Made by a program: the position numbers and the translations under genes. Of a stretch of 64,000 bases of DNA, positions 36,154 to 47,163 are shown piece after piece. A model generated the notes under the pieces. The model saw nothing but the letters and a program-made list of their open reading frames with translations. It did not search any database and had not been told where the DNA came from. This DNA comes from Anomaloglossus baeobatrachus (taxonomy: Eukaryota > Chordata > Amphibia > Anura > Aromobatidae), in assembly GCF_048569485.1 (NCBI RefSeq), contig NC_134357.1, forward strand, positions 229,207,735 through 229,271,734, read 5' to 3'. How positions within the stretch are numbered: position 1 is the stretch's first letter; each line of letters opens with the position of its first letter.

Positions 36154-36821
36154 ATAGTAACCGACCCCCCTTTATCAGAGTTTTTAATTACAATGCGGTC
36201 ATTTTCGGCTAATGTCCGCAGTGCTTCTTTTTCAAGGGGCGTGATATTAGTATGTTTTTTTCTTATGTTGTTATCCCTTATTTTCATTAAATCTTCCTCC
36301 ACTAAATACTGGAAATCATCCATTATTTGTAACCTGGATTGTTCAGGATAAAACTTGGGGTTCGGAATTCTAGTGGGAAAATTCTTGTCAGTCAAATGGG
36401 GGATTTTAGACGCAGTTTCAGATAAGTCTCTCAAAAATTTCAATGAAACCTGCTCCTGAAAAGTCGCAGGAATAAATTCTTCCGGATTCAAGGAATGGGG
36501 CACAGGTTCATTAGTGCGGTCATAATCAGCTCTGTCCTCCTGAAAAAAATGTCGTCTCACTGCTATTCTTCTGACAAAATTTTTAACATCCAGAATAGTA
36601 TTGAATGTGTCCATTTTGACTGAGGGTACAAAATTCAATCCCTTTTGTAGTACTTGAATTTGTGCTGGGGTCAGTATGGTCGCAGACAGGTTGATGACTG
36701 TGAACTCATCATACGTGGCTAATAATTTTTGTTCCTGGTCGATCTCCTGTACTCCCTTACAAGGATGGTGTTTTCTGCCAGATCTTCTCGTGCGTTTTTT
36801 CCGGTACCGTTTTCTAGACAC
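34280..36821 (-). mobile_element. Penelope-like retroelement, minus-strand copy
   Basis: Penelope-like elements encode one protein with a reverse transcriptase and a C-terminal GIY-YIG endonuclease. Here, in order: a basic N-terminal region (RKRYRKKRTRRSGRK, 36821 down), NSDKGGSVTIL and LPKIHK (typical of this RT group), LTCDVQNLYTSIPHD (motif A), GFSMGSKFSPSLANIF (motif B), RYIDDVIV (catalytic YIDD, about 35430), then at 34813-34280 the endonuclease with Cys clusters (CGQKNCGLCKF), VIYVVTC...IQYVGST, RALRRRICEH and GMNVKNEI. The coding region looks nearly complete but is not one open frame. 3' sequence with a hammerhead-like stem (34117-34150) follows. The 5' side runs into the second, inverted copy. 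Confidence 0.88.
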
Positions 36822-38960
36822 AGGTCTCTATGAAAAAGAATTGAAAAACATGCTACAAAACAGTAGTGTTTATAAAAAGATCAATCAGGACCCTACCAGT
36901 AATATTAGAGTAGAATTAGAGGGATTGTTACAGCATGGTTTAGAGGAAGGAATAATTAATCAAAAACAAAGTGATTTTTTTAATCCATCTTTTCCAAGAA
37001 TTCCTCTACTCCATGCTTTACCAAAAATCCACAAACAACAGTTCCCCCCACCATTCAGACCAATTATATCGGGCATCGGGTCCATTACAGAAAACCTGTC
37101 AGATTGGCTTGATAGCAGACTTAATCCTTTAGCGAAGGTCTCACCCAGTTACCTGCATGACACTAAACATGTATTAAATATAATGCAGGGTGTAAAGTGG
37201 CAAAACTCATTTTGTTGGCTCACGTGTGATGTACAAAATTTGTATACTTCTATACCGCATGATCTGGCCATTTTAGCACTTAAAATTTACCTTCAAAAGT
37301 ATAGCAGTTATTCTATGGAATTGCAAACCTACATTTTGGATGTGACATTTTTTCTGCTGAAAAACAACTATTTTTCTTTTCTTGATGATTTTTTCCTGCA
37401 GACGCAAGGCTTCTCTATGGGCTCTAAATTTTCTCCTTCTCTCGCCAATATCTTCATGTCTTGGTGGGAGGAGGAGTATATTTTTTCCGAAAAAAATCCC
37501 TTTATTTCTAATGTTTTTCTTTTTTTGAGATATATAGATGGCGTGGATAGTGATCTGGGATGGAACAGCTGGTAGCATAAAAAATTTCGTGGAGTATCTA
37601 AACAACAATCCCTGCAACATAAAATTCACTTTTCAATTCAATAAAATAACTATTCCGTTTTTGGATGTAAGTCTCAGTGCAGACTTAGAGAATTAAACAG
37701 TGGTATGTGATATTTATAGAAAACCTACAGCAGGGAATGCTCTCCTCTATGCTACCAGTTGCCATCCCCGACACGTCACCAATAATATCCCAACGGGAGA
37801 ATTCATAAGGGCCAGACGCACGTGCACATCATCCAATGCATATGAAAATCAATGCAAAATCATAGAGGGACGTTTTAAGAGAAAAGGTTATTCATCTAAA
37901 ATTATTAGTGCAGCCAGGGAAAAATCAGATGAAAAAACTAGGGAACAGTATTTGCAAACGAAAAAAACATCTCCCTTTAATTCAAAGGACTGTTCACCTA
38001 TAGTTTTTTCTACTGATTATAGCAGCGATTTCCATAGCATTGTTAGTGTCATAAAAAAATACTTACCAATTCTGTATGTGGATGACACTCTAAGAACCAT
38101 CCTTAAAAACGGTGTAAAATTCAATCCAAACGTAATAAAACTATAGCAACCATGGATGCCCCTAGCGACCACCAAAATAAAAATGTTAAAAATAAAAATA
38201 CTCAGGAAAGTTGGTTGCCTACTGTTGGCTCCTATAAGTGTGGACAGAAAAATTGTGGACTTTGCAAGTTCATGACAGGCACTACTAAAGTAGTTTCAAG
38301 TGTGTCTGAACAAGAATTTAAAATCCGCACAATGATAAATTGCGGCACAAGTGGTGTGATATATGTTGTGACCTGTACACAGTGCCATATCCAGTATGTG
38401 GGTTCTACATCACGTGCACTAAGAAGACGCATATGTGAGCATGTTTATGATGTCAGTCACACTACCACTCGCACTTTGTCTGCGGTATCCAGACATTTTC
38501 AGAGCCAGCATGCGGGCAACCTGGATTCTTTAAAAGTTGTTGCAGCTGAAAAGATTGTTTTACCAAAGGGAGGTGGCGATATGGGGGAAACTTTATTGCG
38601 TAGAGAGGCTAAATGGATGTATTTACTAAAAACAAGAATGCCGCATGGCATGAATGTGAAAAATGAGATTGCCAATGTCCTCTAACTATAATTTTTTTTT
38701 TTTTCACTCTCCCCTTGCCTCTCTGTGTGAAACCTGTGTATTTCACTCGACTTGATTGTTTTCCTACTTCCTGTTCTAAATCTTTATAGTAACATGTCAT
38801 TCTTGCTTAGTGTTATCTAGACTAAGGACATATACGTCCGAAACGCGTCCTCCCTTTTTACACCTGCTATGATGCGTTTTTAATGCAACCATGGAACATG
38901 GAATTTTAATGAAATTTTGAATAAAATCTGATGCTTTAAATTTCTGGAACTGGATGCTGG
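36813..38960 (+). mobile_element. Penelope-like retroelement, 5'-truncated plus-strand copy
   Basis: It starts inside the coding region at DTGLYEKELKNML and therefore lacks the basic N-terminus and about 220 residues present in the minus-strand copy. RT motifs A and B (LTCDVQNLYTS, GFSMGSKFSPSLANIF) and the GIY-YIG endonuclease (38152-38685) are present; the region corresponding to YIDD reads YIDG. AT-rich 3' sequence and a hammerhead-like stem follow. Head-to-head partial copies are a known arrangement of Penelope-like elements. Confidence 0.87.
38816..38850 (+). other. Hammerhead-like stem II and D-box
   Basis: Inverted twin of 34117-34150: GACTAAGGAC, loop ATATAC, GTCCGAAACGCGTCC. Confidence 0.45.
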
Positions 38961-39189
38961 ATTATCTCCTCCTCCCTACTGACAGCACTGCTGTATATAC
39001 ATCACAGGAGGGGCTGGGGCCTACATTATATACATTACAGGCGGGGCAGGGGGCATAGACTTTACTCGGGAGGGGCATAGATGTTACTGGAGTGGCAAAC
39101 CGCTCTGGTGGCGTACACATTACTGGGATGGGTGGCTTAGCGCTCTGGGGGACCCATATAGTTCTGGGGTGCCGCACAGACTGCTGATT

Positions 39190-39214
39190 CATATATACAC
39201 ACACACAGCTCTGC

Positions 39215-39251
<37 letters not shown>

Positions 39252-39900
39252 CTCTGCTTCACACCACACATCTTTCTTCAGCTCTGCTTCACACACACAC
39301 ACACACACACAACCACAGCTCTGCTACACACACACGGCTCTGCTTCACACCACACATCTTTCTTCAGCTCTGCTTCACACACACGGCTCTGCTTCACACC
39401 ACACATCTTTCTTCAGCTCTGCTTCACACACACGGCTCTGCTTCACACCACACATCTTTCTTCAGCTCTGCTTCACACACACGGCTCTGCTTCACACCAC
39501 ACATCTTTCTTCAGCTCTGCTTCACACACACGGCTCTGCTTCACACCACACATCTTTCTTCAGCTCTGCTTCACACACACGGCTCTGCTTCACACCACAC
39601 ATCTTTCTTCAGCTCTGCTTCACACACACGGCTCTGCTTCACACACACACACACACACACACAATCTGTTTCTCACACACACACATCTTTCTTCAGCTCT
39701 GCTTCACACACACACACAGCTGTTTCTCACACACACAGCTGTTTCTCACACACACACAGCTCTGTTTCTCACACACACACAGCTCTGTTTCTCACACACA
39801 CACACACAGCTGTTTCTCACACACACACACAGCTGTTTCTCACACAGACACTCACACAGACACACACACACACCACACAAATTTCTTCAGCTCTGCCCTT
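39190..39900. repeat. 49-bp (CA)n-rich minisatellite, right arm
   Basis: The unit GGCTCTGCTTCACACCACAC... followed by 'atctttcttcagctctgcttcacacacac' repeats every 49 bp (e.g. 39385 and 39434) about six times. It is followed by (CA)n with 'gctgtttctcacac' units. A long open frame across it is an artefact of the unit length. Confidence 0.93.
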
Positions 39901-42900
39901 ACCTGCTCTGATGCCATCCTCCTGCTGCTCCGGTATAGGCCGCCGTCCTGCTGCTGTTCCGGTGCCGCGGCCATCCTCCTGCTCCGGTGAGTCTCCTCTC
40001 CTGGCCGCGGCACCGGTCTTCTCCTCCGCGGCCGTGGCGTCCCGCTGTGGCGGCCGCGGCGTCCCGCTGTGGCGTCCGCGGCGTCCCGCTGAGGCGGACG
40101 CGGCGTCCCGCTGAGGCGGCCGCGACGACCCGCTGTGACAGCCGCAGCATTGGACACCGCAGCAGAACAGGGAGCAGGCACACCTCTGACCCCGGAAGTA
40201 CAAGCGCTAGTACTTCCGGGGTCAATCAGCGTCCTGCGCCCGCAGTTTGTTTTTGCGTCTTAGAGACGCAGATACAAATAAATGTAGGTGCGCCCCCCCC
40301 CCCGAAAACAGACTGTCTTTACAGAGGGGGAGAGGGTGTGAAAAAAAAAAAAATTGCTGACGGGTGGCAAGTATGGCCCTGGTGGTGGGGGCCCCCTTGG
40401 AAGCTTTTTTGGTGGGGGCCCCGGGGCTGAAGCCCCGCCTGCCTCGCCTATAATCCGGCCCTGACCTGTGCAATACTAGGGAAACCCTGAAAACATGCAC
40501 TGTTGTTGGGCCTTGAGGACTGGAGTTGGGGACCCCTGCTCTACGGGACGGGTGAAAATTGCTGAGTATGGCGCTCAGCTATCTCCGGCAGTCCCTTTGA
40601 GAGCCCCTTCAAAGCGGCTTCAAAAATGGCGAAAAGTTTTTCTGATCATCTTCTGCTTCAAAGGCTCAGCGGGTATGCCAGCATCTATAAGACTTGATGT
40701 GCACATACCCTTACTATTATGAGTGCCAACTGAATTCAGATAACTGTCATACCACCAGTTATGTAATAAAAGAGTACGTGAGAAGCTATCATCAACCAAA
40801 TGTTGATTTATAACAGATTGATCATTTCATCCCCTTCAAGAAAATACTACTGGTAACAAAGAAAATAAAAGCAATAACTGGTAATGAATCAGTGTTCCTC
40901 ATTAGAAGAATATTGCACACAACTAAAATCTTACATTTCAAAAAAACTTCCCGTGCAAGAGTGCAGTCACATGTCCACACGTATATGATCTGTATAGTTT
41001 CAGGGACGTGCTGACTAGTGTCATCCAATGCCACTCAATTCTCAGCTACATGCAGTTATCTGACTGACCCTTGCACGGATAATACAGTGGAATAATGACA
41101 GCATGTACATTGCAGACTGTCATGATTTGGCAATCTCCAGTCACATAGAGGTTGCAGACTTTTCTTCTCCATATGAAAAACCCATTTAAGCTTTAAGAGT
41201 TATAAGCAGCAAGCCCCTGCTGGTTAACACCTTCCTGGTGAAAACTGATTTATTTATAGAATCTGTAGGGTAAAAAGAAAAGGTTTAATTGGAGACTCTA
41301 GAGCCATTCAATGAAAAGGACATCAAACATGACTAGGCCTCATTCAGATGTAATACGTTTTACTTATACTCGAGTGAAATAAAAAAATAGAACAATTTCC
41401 ATCAGTGTTTAGTCAGTGCATCAGTTTTTACCATCCGTGTTTCATCTGTTTTTCTCATATGCAAAAAAAATCTGGTAATTTTCTCAAACTTTTCCTAGCA
41501 GTCAGAGAAAAACAGACAGCACTAGGATGCAATAAGTGTGTGGTGTCCAGCTTTTTCATGGCCCTATAGACTTACATTGGTTAGTTTGATCCTTGACTTG
41601 CATCAAAAAGTGACAAGTCTCTTAGTTTGTTTTTTTGTGGACTCTCGGCTCACGAAAATATGGACACGTAAATAGCTCCATACATTAGGTACATGGTTTA
41701 TTTGGGAAAAACATGGAAAGCACTCACATGTGAATTTAGTCTTAAAGAGGTTATCCATTACTTAAACACTGATGGCCTATCCTTAAGATAGGTCATAAAT
41801 GTCTGATCGGCCTCTTTAAGTGATTTTCATTAGTGTTTTCACTGATGAGAAAAAAAGACGTTTCTCCACATTCACCTATCAGTCAGTGAAAAACGACATC
41901 CGGAGGAAAAAAAATTGGACTTATGTACAGCTCTATAGACTGTCATAGGTATGACGTAGGACGCATCATCCACACGTGGCTGGGAAGAAGTACGGTGACT
42001 GCACAAGATGGAGAAGGTACCGGACTGAGAGCAGCGACTCCCATCAGACTGGACTGCCCCCTAGGTGATTATAATAAAGGTCTTTTTTACGTTCAACAGA
42101 GTGGCCTGGGCACTTATATACATAGTATTCTAGAATGCTGTATATAAGGGTTCACTGGTGGTGGGTGCAGCTTATAGGGAACAGACCTAGTGAGAGGTTC
42201 CCTTTAATATAGCGGAGACTAGCCCAGTGTCTGAAACGCACGTCACTGATGACACTTTGTTTCAGGGTGGGAGGGGAGACTGTGGCAGTGACCACAGCTT
42301 CTGCCTCCTGGTGACGACTCTTTATGAGTATCCCAGAATGAACAGGAAGTAGGAAAAAAAAATAAAGAAGTTAGAGTAGGGAGGGAACAGTAGGGACATA
42401 AAATCCACAACATAATACTGAAAATAAGGCAGTACTTTTTAAGCGATATGTTGTGACTAAAGGACTAGACGACCAATCACTATAGAGCCAATGTTTCTTA
42501 AAGGGATTGTCAAACGGTATATTTATTTCTTTTTTAAGCCATGGATTGAATAAAAATAATAAACAGAGGCCTATTCACCTTCCAGCAGTGTATGCTGCTT
42601 TGAAGGTTTTTGTCGGCTCTGTAATCAATGTGTGCTTCATTTGGAAGTGAGTGCAGTGCAGCAGCCCGTAATTGGCTGCAGAAGTCAGGTGACTAGAAAA
42701 GCACATCATGTCTAGAAGAGGGCGCTAAGACATCGCTTCCATAGCCGGCAGAGGTCTGCGGAGCGGTCTATGCAACATCTACGCAGGCTCTGGAAAGGGA
42801 GTAGGCCCATGTTTATTATTCTTGATGACTCCATGGCTAATTTCTTTTTATTATTTTTTAACTGCTGGACAACCCATTTGAATGTTGAGCTTATTCATCC

Positions 42901-43005
42901 ATCATTTTACTGACAAGGACTCCAAGCGTTACTCTGTAAAGAACAAGGAGAACCTACATGCACACAGACAATTATACAAAAAGAACAAAATTACATATAG
43001 CTCAC

Positions 43006-43104
43006 ATATTTCTCAGTCAGGAGCAGGAGGTCCACGTGGATTTTTCGCAGTTGTTGAATAACTCGTAAACAGACGTCCTTGTCCAACACTTCAGAATCCA
43101 TCAT
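43006..43104 (-). CDS. CNTF: Ciliary neurotrophic factor, exon 1 (coding part)
   Basis: The exon encodes MMDSEVLDKDVC, then LRVIQQLRKIHVDLLLLTEKY, matching the start of helix A in CNTF (human DLCSRSIWLARKIRSDLTALTESY). A GTGAG donor (43005-43001) follows the TAT codon, so the intron sits at the conserved position and phase. Two adjacent ATGs exist (43104-43102 and 43101-43099). The second has A at -3 and G at +4, the better start context, giving 32 rather than 33 residues here. CNTF has no classical signal peptide and neither start supplies one. An upstream in-frame ATG at 43278 is discussed in the findings. Nothing downstream of the donor is coding until exon 2. Confidence 0.9.
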
Positions 43105-43989
43105 TGGCTTAGCGTGTTTTACATGAGGTAGCACAATTGCTCTGAGCCCAAGCACATTTATGACTGAAAGTTCAGCAATATTAGAGACTGATAAACAGAG
43201 CAGAGCGTGTAGGGAAAGAGAGAGAAAAAGACACTGACTAAGTGACAGCGAGTGGATAGACAGAGACACACATAGCATTAACAGTTTAATCCCACGGATT
43301 AGCGAGGGAATTTTTCATTGGTGATTGTTCTTAGTGTGTGAGGCGTGTAAACTAGGTACCATGCGCAACACCCTAGCAGAAAGATGGAATGTCCACTGAA
43401 AAGCTGATGCACTGCAGAATATAAGGTCACTATTGTGTGCTGAGCGTAGGAAGAAAGCAATTGCAAGGAAGAAAAACAGAAATGAAAAGCACAAACATCC
43501 AGTGATATAATATAAACTGACATGCAAAACGTTTTTTGTCAATATTTTTTTGTTACTATAACAAATATTGTCATCTACTGGTTTCCATAATTATTGCCTC
43601 ATCTCCGGAGTTCCACAGCTATTGACATAGCAGAGCATAACAGTGGGTTCTCTTCCCTCCACAAAGCAGATGTACAATGAGTTGCCATACGCTGCTATGA
43701 TCTCTCTACTGATACATCATAAGTTTATGCATTAGCAAACCTCTATCCACTTTATGAGATAGGTATAAGTCAATTCCATCCAAAACTAAAGATGGAACTA
43801 TATAGACATGACTTATTTAAACTTCCCATTTGGATTAGGGCGTGATAGATTTTGCATAATGCTGCAACCATAGTTCACATGTGAAAAAATACTTATTTTA
43901 GATTTGTGACTCATGAGTTGAAACACGTTTTACTTTTGCTGTGTACCTGCAGAAGAATTTTTTTTACTTGATAAAGTTGATGGCTGTCA
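43105..43989. other. DNA 5' of CNTF exon 1
   Basis: In transcript sense it begins with the presumed 5' UTR, including a (CT)-rich stretch at about 43190-43260. I see no firm TATA box or CpG island and cannot place the transcription start. ZFP91, the gene upstream of CNTF in mammals, is not recognisable in this window. Confidence 0.45.
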
Positions 43990-43999
43990 TTTGTTTTTA

Positions 44000-44870
44000 T
44001 CGTAAGTAAATGAGCAAACCTGCAGATGTTCCGGGTTCGGTCCATATAAGTCTATGGGGACCCTAACTTTAAAGCTATAAAATGGTGGTGGTAAGGGCTA
44101 GGGGGATGCAAAATGGAGATTAAAGCAGCACAATTATACTTACCAAGTTTCCAGGCGGCTATCACACTGCTTCTAGGTCAACTCAATTAAACCTCATGAA
44201 TATTCCCTGCTTTCTACGCGAACTCTCTGTGACATCGTCTGTGATTGCTTGCAGTCAGACTGCGCCCCTAACCTCTGTGCCGACGGCTGCCCTCACACTA
44301 GCTGTCTGAGTCCCCAAAATGGAGTGTAAAAAGAAATATATAATTGGAAAAAATCATGTGCAGTCCCCTGTTTTTTCAAACCCAGTGCAGATAAAGCAGA
44401 CAGCTGGAGGCTGTAGCCCCCACCTGTCAGCTTTATATTGGCTGTGTCTCAAAATACGAGGGACCCCAGTCGTGTTTTTTAAATTATTTAAATAAATAAT
44501 TGTAAAAAAACGGCGCTGGGTCCCCTCCATTTTTGGTATTCAGCCAAGATAAAGCAGACTGGGGGCTGGTATTCTCAGGCTGGGGAGGTCCATGGTTTTT
44601 GTTCCCTCTCCAGCCTAAAAATAGAAGCCCACAGCTGCTTTTTTTTAGGCTGAATGCGCCATTAGATGTGCCAATCCTGGTGCTTACCTGACTCATCCCG
44701 ATTGGCCTGGAGTGGTGGAAAATGGGGTACTATATGGGATTACTGACATCTGTGGTTTATCAAAAAAATCACAGCTGCCACAAAGTCCTGGATTAGTAAT
44801 AGGGATCTATGAGACTCCCACTATTAATCGTGTAAGTAAAAAGAAATAAACACAAAACACAGAGAAAAAT
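44000..44870. mobile_element. Partial second copy of the 28316-30031 repeat family
   Basis: Shared features include 'ttccgggttcggtccatataagtctatgggga' near 44029 and the series 'gtgatttttttgataaaccacag', 'ccccattttccaccactcc', 'gctgggggctggtattctcaggctgggg' inverted relative to 29480-29960. The terminal inverted repeats are not preserved. Confidence 0.6.
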
Positions 44871-45199
44871 CCATTATTTAAACAAAAAAAATTCCAAACA
44901 AAAAAAAACACCCCTTCTTCAATTTTTTAACACTCAAAACACCACTGCAGGTCCAGTGTAATCTACACCACAATGCTCCATGACGATCCCGGCTCTGCCA
45001 CATCCTGAGGTTGCAGTGCGCAGTCACATTATAATATGTGACTGATCACTATGTGCTGGGGGACACACTGACGGAGTCGCAGCTGTTAGAGCGGTGACAT
45101 CAGTTAGTTCACCTGAGGTTAAAGATATTGTTTCCAACGGTACATCTGCTGTGATCTCAGGTGAACTCTGCTCAGGTGAACTCATTGGACTCAATGCTG

Positions 45200-45400
45200 G
45201 ATTACCGGATTGGGTTATGTGCACATGTTGAGTACTTGGTTGCACAAATTTCTGCACCAAATCTGCATCTCTTGGCAAAAAATGCACCAAAAATACATAA
45301 AAAAGTCACTGCGTTTTGGTGCGTTTTTCTGCAAGAAGATGCAGATTTGGTGCAGAAATGTTTGCAAACAAATCCTCAACGTGCGCACATAGCCTAATGA
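45200..45400. mobile_element. Short hairpin MITE
   Basis: Inverted ends 'ggttatgtgcacatgttgag' and 'caacgtgcgcacatagcc' enclose an inverted pair 'gcaccaaatctgcatct' / 'agatgcagatttggtgc'. It is similar in kind to 22368-22745. No coding capacity. Confidence 0.75.
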
Positions 45401-46911
45401 AGTAATCCGACATTGAGTTCAATGAGTTCAGCTGAGGTGAGTTCATCTGAGGTCACAGCTGGCATATTGTGAGTACCATATTCAGTCCGCTGCTCACAAT
45501 AAAGCAATAAAGGCTATTTTATGCCTCAAAAAAAAAATCTTGTGGCTACTAATTACTTGGAACATCAAAGAACAGCTATTGTCTACACACGGACCAATTA
45601 CAGTGTTCGGATGAAAATCTCCAGCACCAGTCCTATGCACAGAGGTGGGGAGCATAAATTCTCAAAACTGCAAAACTTCTAATAGCCTTGATAGATGTAT
45701 AATGGTCTGACATATCCTACGATCATATTGAACCCATTTTGAGATATTCATTGCAAACCCCACGTTATTAATGTTGAAATGAGCTCAACCTATCTGGCTA
45801 AGTGAAAAAGGACAGTCAGATTTAATGATTGGAATCAGCCATAGGTGAAAGAAAGTTGGCACTGATCCATTCCTGTTTTATTCTGACAAACAAGGTTTTC
45901 CATGCTTGAGACAGATAACCGAGTCAATTGGGTGTGACAAAGCTACCGGTCATGTTGAATACTTTCTGACATTACACTGGAGGCTAGACATGACAGTATG
46001 CCAATAGCAAACTAGGGCAGTTCTGGCTTCAATCTGATGACTAAGAAGTCCACAGGATCAAGGCTCAAGAATTTAACATAGCTAATACTGTTAATAAACC
46101 AATTTGGACTCCCTTTCAGAAGCCAAAACTAATTCTTAATTTTGCTTTCATAAAATGGCAATTTAATAGTTATCCCTTTCACCCCGAGTGTTTTCACCTT
46201 CAAGACAAAGCCAATTTTTTCAATTCTGACCAGTAACACTTTACATAGTTACATAGGTTGAACAAAGACCTAGGTCCATCTAGTTCAACCTTCCTCCACC
46301 AATTTTACATTTTTTCCCTAAATCATTTATAACCGACAATGTTGTGTGCACTGAGGAAATCATCCAGCCCTTTTGTAAAAGTTGTTATAGTGTCTGCCCT
46401 TACTACCTCTTGTGGTAGAGCATTACAAAATCTTACTACAGTAACTGTAAAGAACCCTTTCCTATTTAGTTACCGGAATCGCCTTTCTTCCATTCACAGT
46501 GAGTATTCCCTGGTCCTTAGTATTGCCTTTTGATGGAATAAGTCATGTGCCAGTCCCTAGTATTGACCACACATGTATTTATACATATAAAAAGCTAAAC
46601 AAATCCAACTTTTTCAACCTCTCATCATATGGGAGGTCTTCCATTCCTTGCAGTAATCTAGTTGCCCACTTTTGAACTGACTCTTTGTTTCCTATCTTTT
46701 AGCCAATTCCTTACCCAGTTGCATATAGTTTCCCCTAGTCCTTGCTTCTAGAACTTCATTACAAGACTGTTATGTAGCACAGTATCAAATGCCTTTCAAA
46801 GTCCAAATAAATCACATCAGCTGCTGCATTACCAATATCCAGATTTGCCCTTACCACCTCATAGAAACCCAACATGTTGGTTAGACAAGACTTATGTTTC
46901 ATGAATACATG

Positions 46912-47163
46912 CTAGTTATCAGTTATTATATTATTCTCTCTAATATATCGTTGCATGTCATCCCTTAAAATGCCCTCAAAAACCTTGCACACCACTGATG
47001 TCAGACTTACCGGTCGATAGTTACCTGGATCCACCATCTTAACTTTCTTAAATATCGGTACCACGTCAGCCATTCTCCAATCCTGAGGTACCAACTCTGT
47101 TACAAGAGAGTCTAAGAAGATTAAATACAGTGGTCTGTCAATTACTGAGCTCAATTCCCTCAA
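46912..47163 (-). pseudogene. CR1-like reverse transcriptase fragment
   Basis: The 83 residues cover the N-terminal RT block: PLYLIFLDSLVTELVPQDWR, IFKK, DPGNYRPVSLTSV and VFEGILRDDM, then stop. It aligns with the start of RT in CR1/L2-type LINEs; downstream motifs are lost or out of frame. Confidence 0.85.

Larger units (their letters stand above)
36813..39210 (+). repeat. Right arm of the palindrome
   Basis: It begins at TCTAGA (36813-36818), the same palindromic hexamer present at 36148-36153 where homology with the left arm starts. It continues through the Penelope-like copy and about 240 bp of flank (ending at the tgattcatatatacacac boundary near 39200). Confidence 0.9.
32353..40463. 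mobile_element. Inner hAT-like element, 8-bp TSD ACCTGTGC
   Basis: Ends CAGGGCCGGATTAAGG and ATAATCCGGCCCTG are inverted, and ACCTGTGC lies outside both (32345-32352 and 40464-40471). GGTGGGGGCCCC motifs occur just inside both ends. The 8.1-kb interior has no transposase. It contains a 52-bp tandem repeat, the Penelope-like palindrome, (CA)n minisatellites and a GC-rich block (about 39900-40260, with ~20-bp 'gcggcgtcccgctg' repeats at 40030-40140). Confidence 0.9.
32234..40538. mobile_element. Outer hAT-like non-autonomous element, 8-bp TSD CTCTACGG
   Basis: Left end CAGAGTTCCCCAACTCCAGT and right end ACTGGAGTTGGGGACCCCTG are inverted copies extending for about 55 bp through 'cctcaaggc' and 'aacagtgcatgttttt'. 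CTCTACGG occurs immediately outside both ends (32226-32233 and 40539-40546). 8-bp duplications and CAG...CTG ends fit the hAT superfamily. Without the inserted element it is only about 186 bp (32234-32352 plus 40472-40538), a MITE with no transposase. Confidence 0.92.
31273..43005 (-). other. CNTF: CNTF intron, 11,733 bp
   Basis: A phase-0 GT-AG intron bounded by GTGAGC and ATCACAG. It is far longer than the roughly 1-kb intron known in mammals, mainly because of the nested hAT/hAT/Penelope structure at 32234-40538. The remainder (31273-32225 and 40547-43005) is AT-rich with repeat fragments, for example a MITE-like pair of ends near 41334 (cctcattcagatgt) and 41727 (cacatgtgaattt). No other exon was recognised. 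Confidence 0.88.

Noticed and set aside
39169-39990. 273-residue open frame rich in His, Thr and Ser
   Set aside because: It is the translation of the 49-bp (CA)n minisatellite and neighbouring repeats, not a gene.
42215-42280. GAAACGCACGTCACTGATGACACT as a possible permuted hammerhead
   Set aside because: The C-box and D-box are present in type II order, but there is no room for stem I between GTC and CTGATGA; AGTGTC/GACACT forms a plain hairpin instead.
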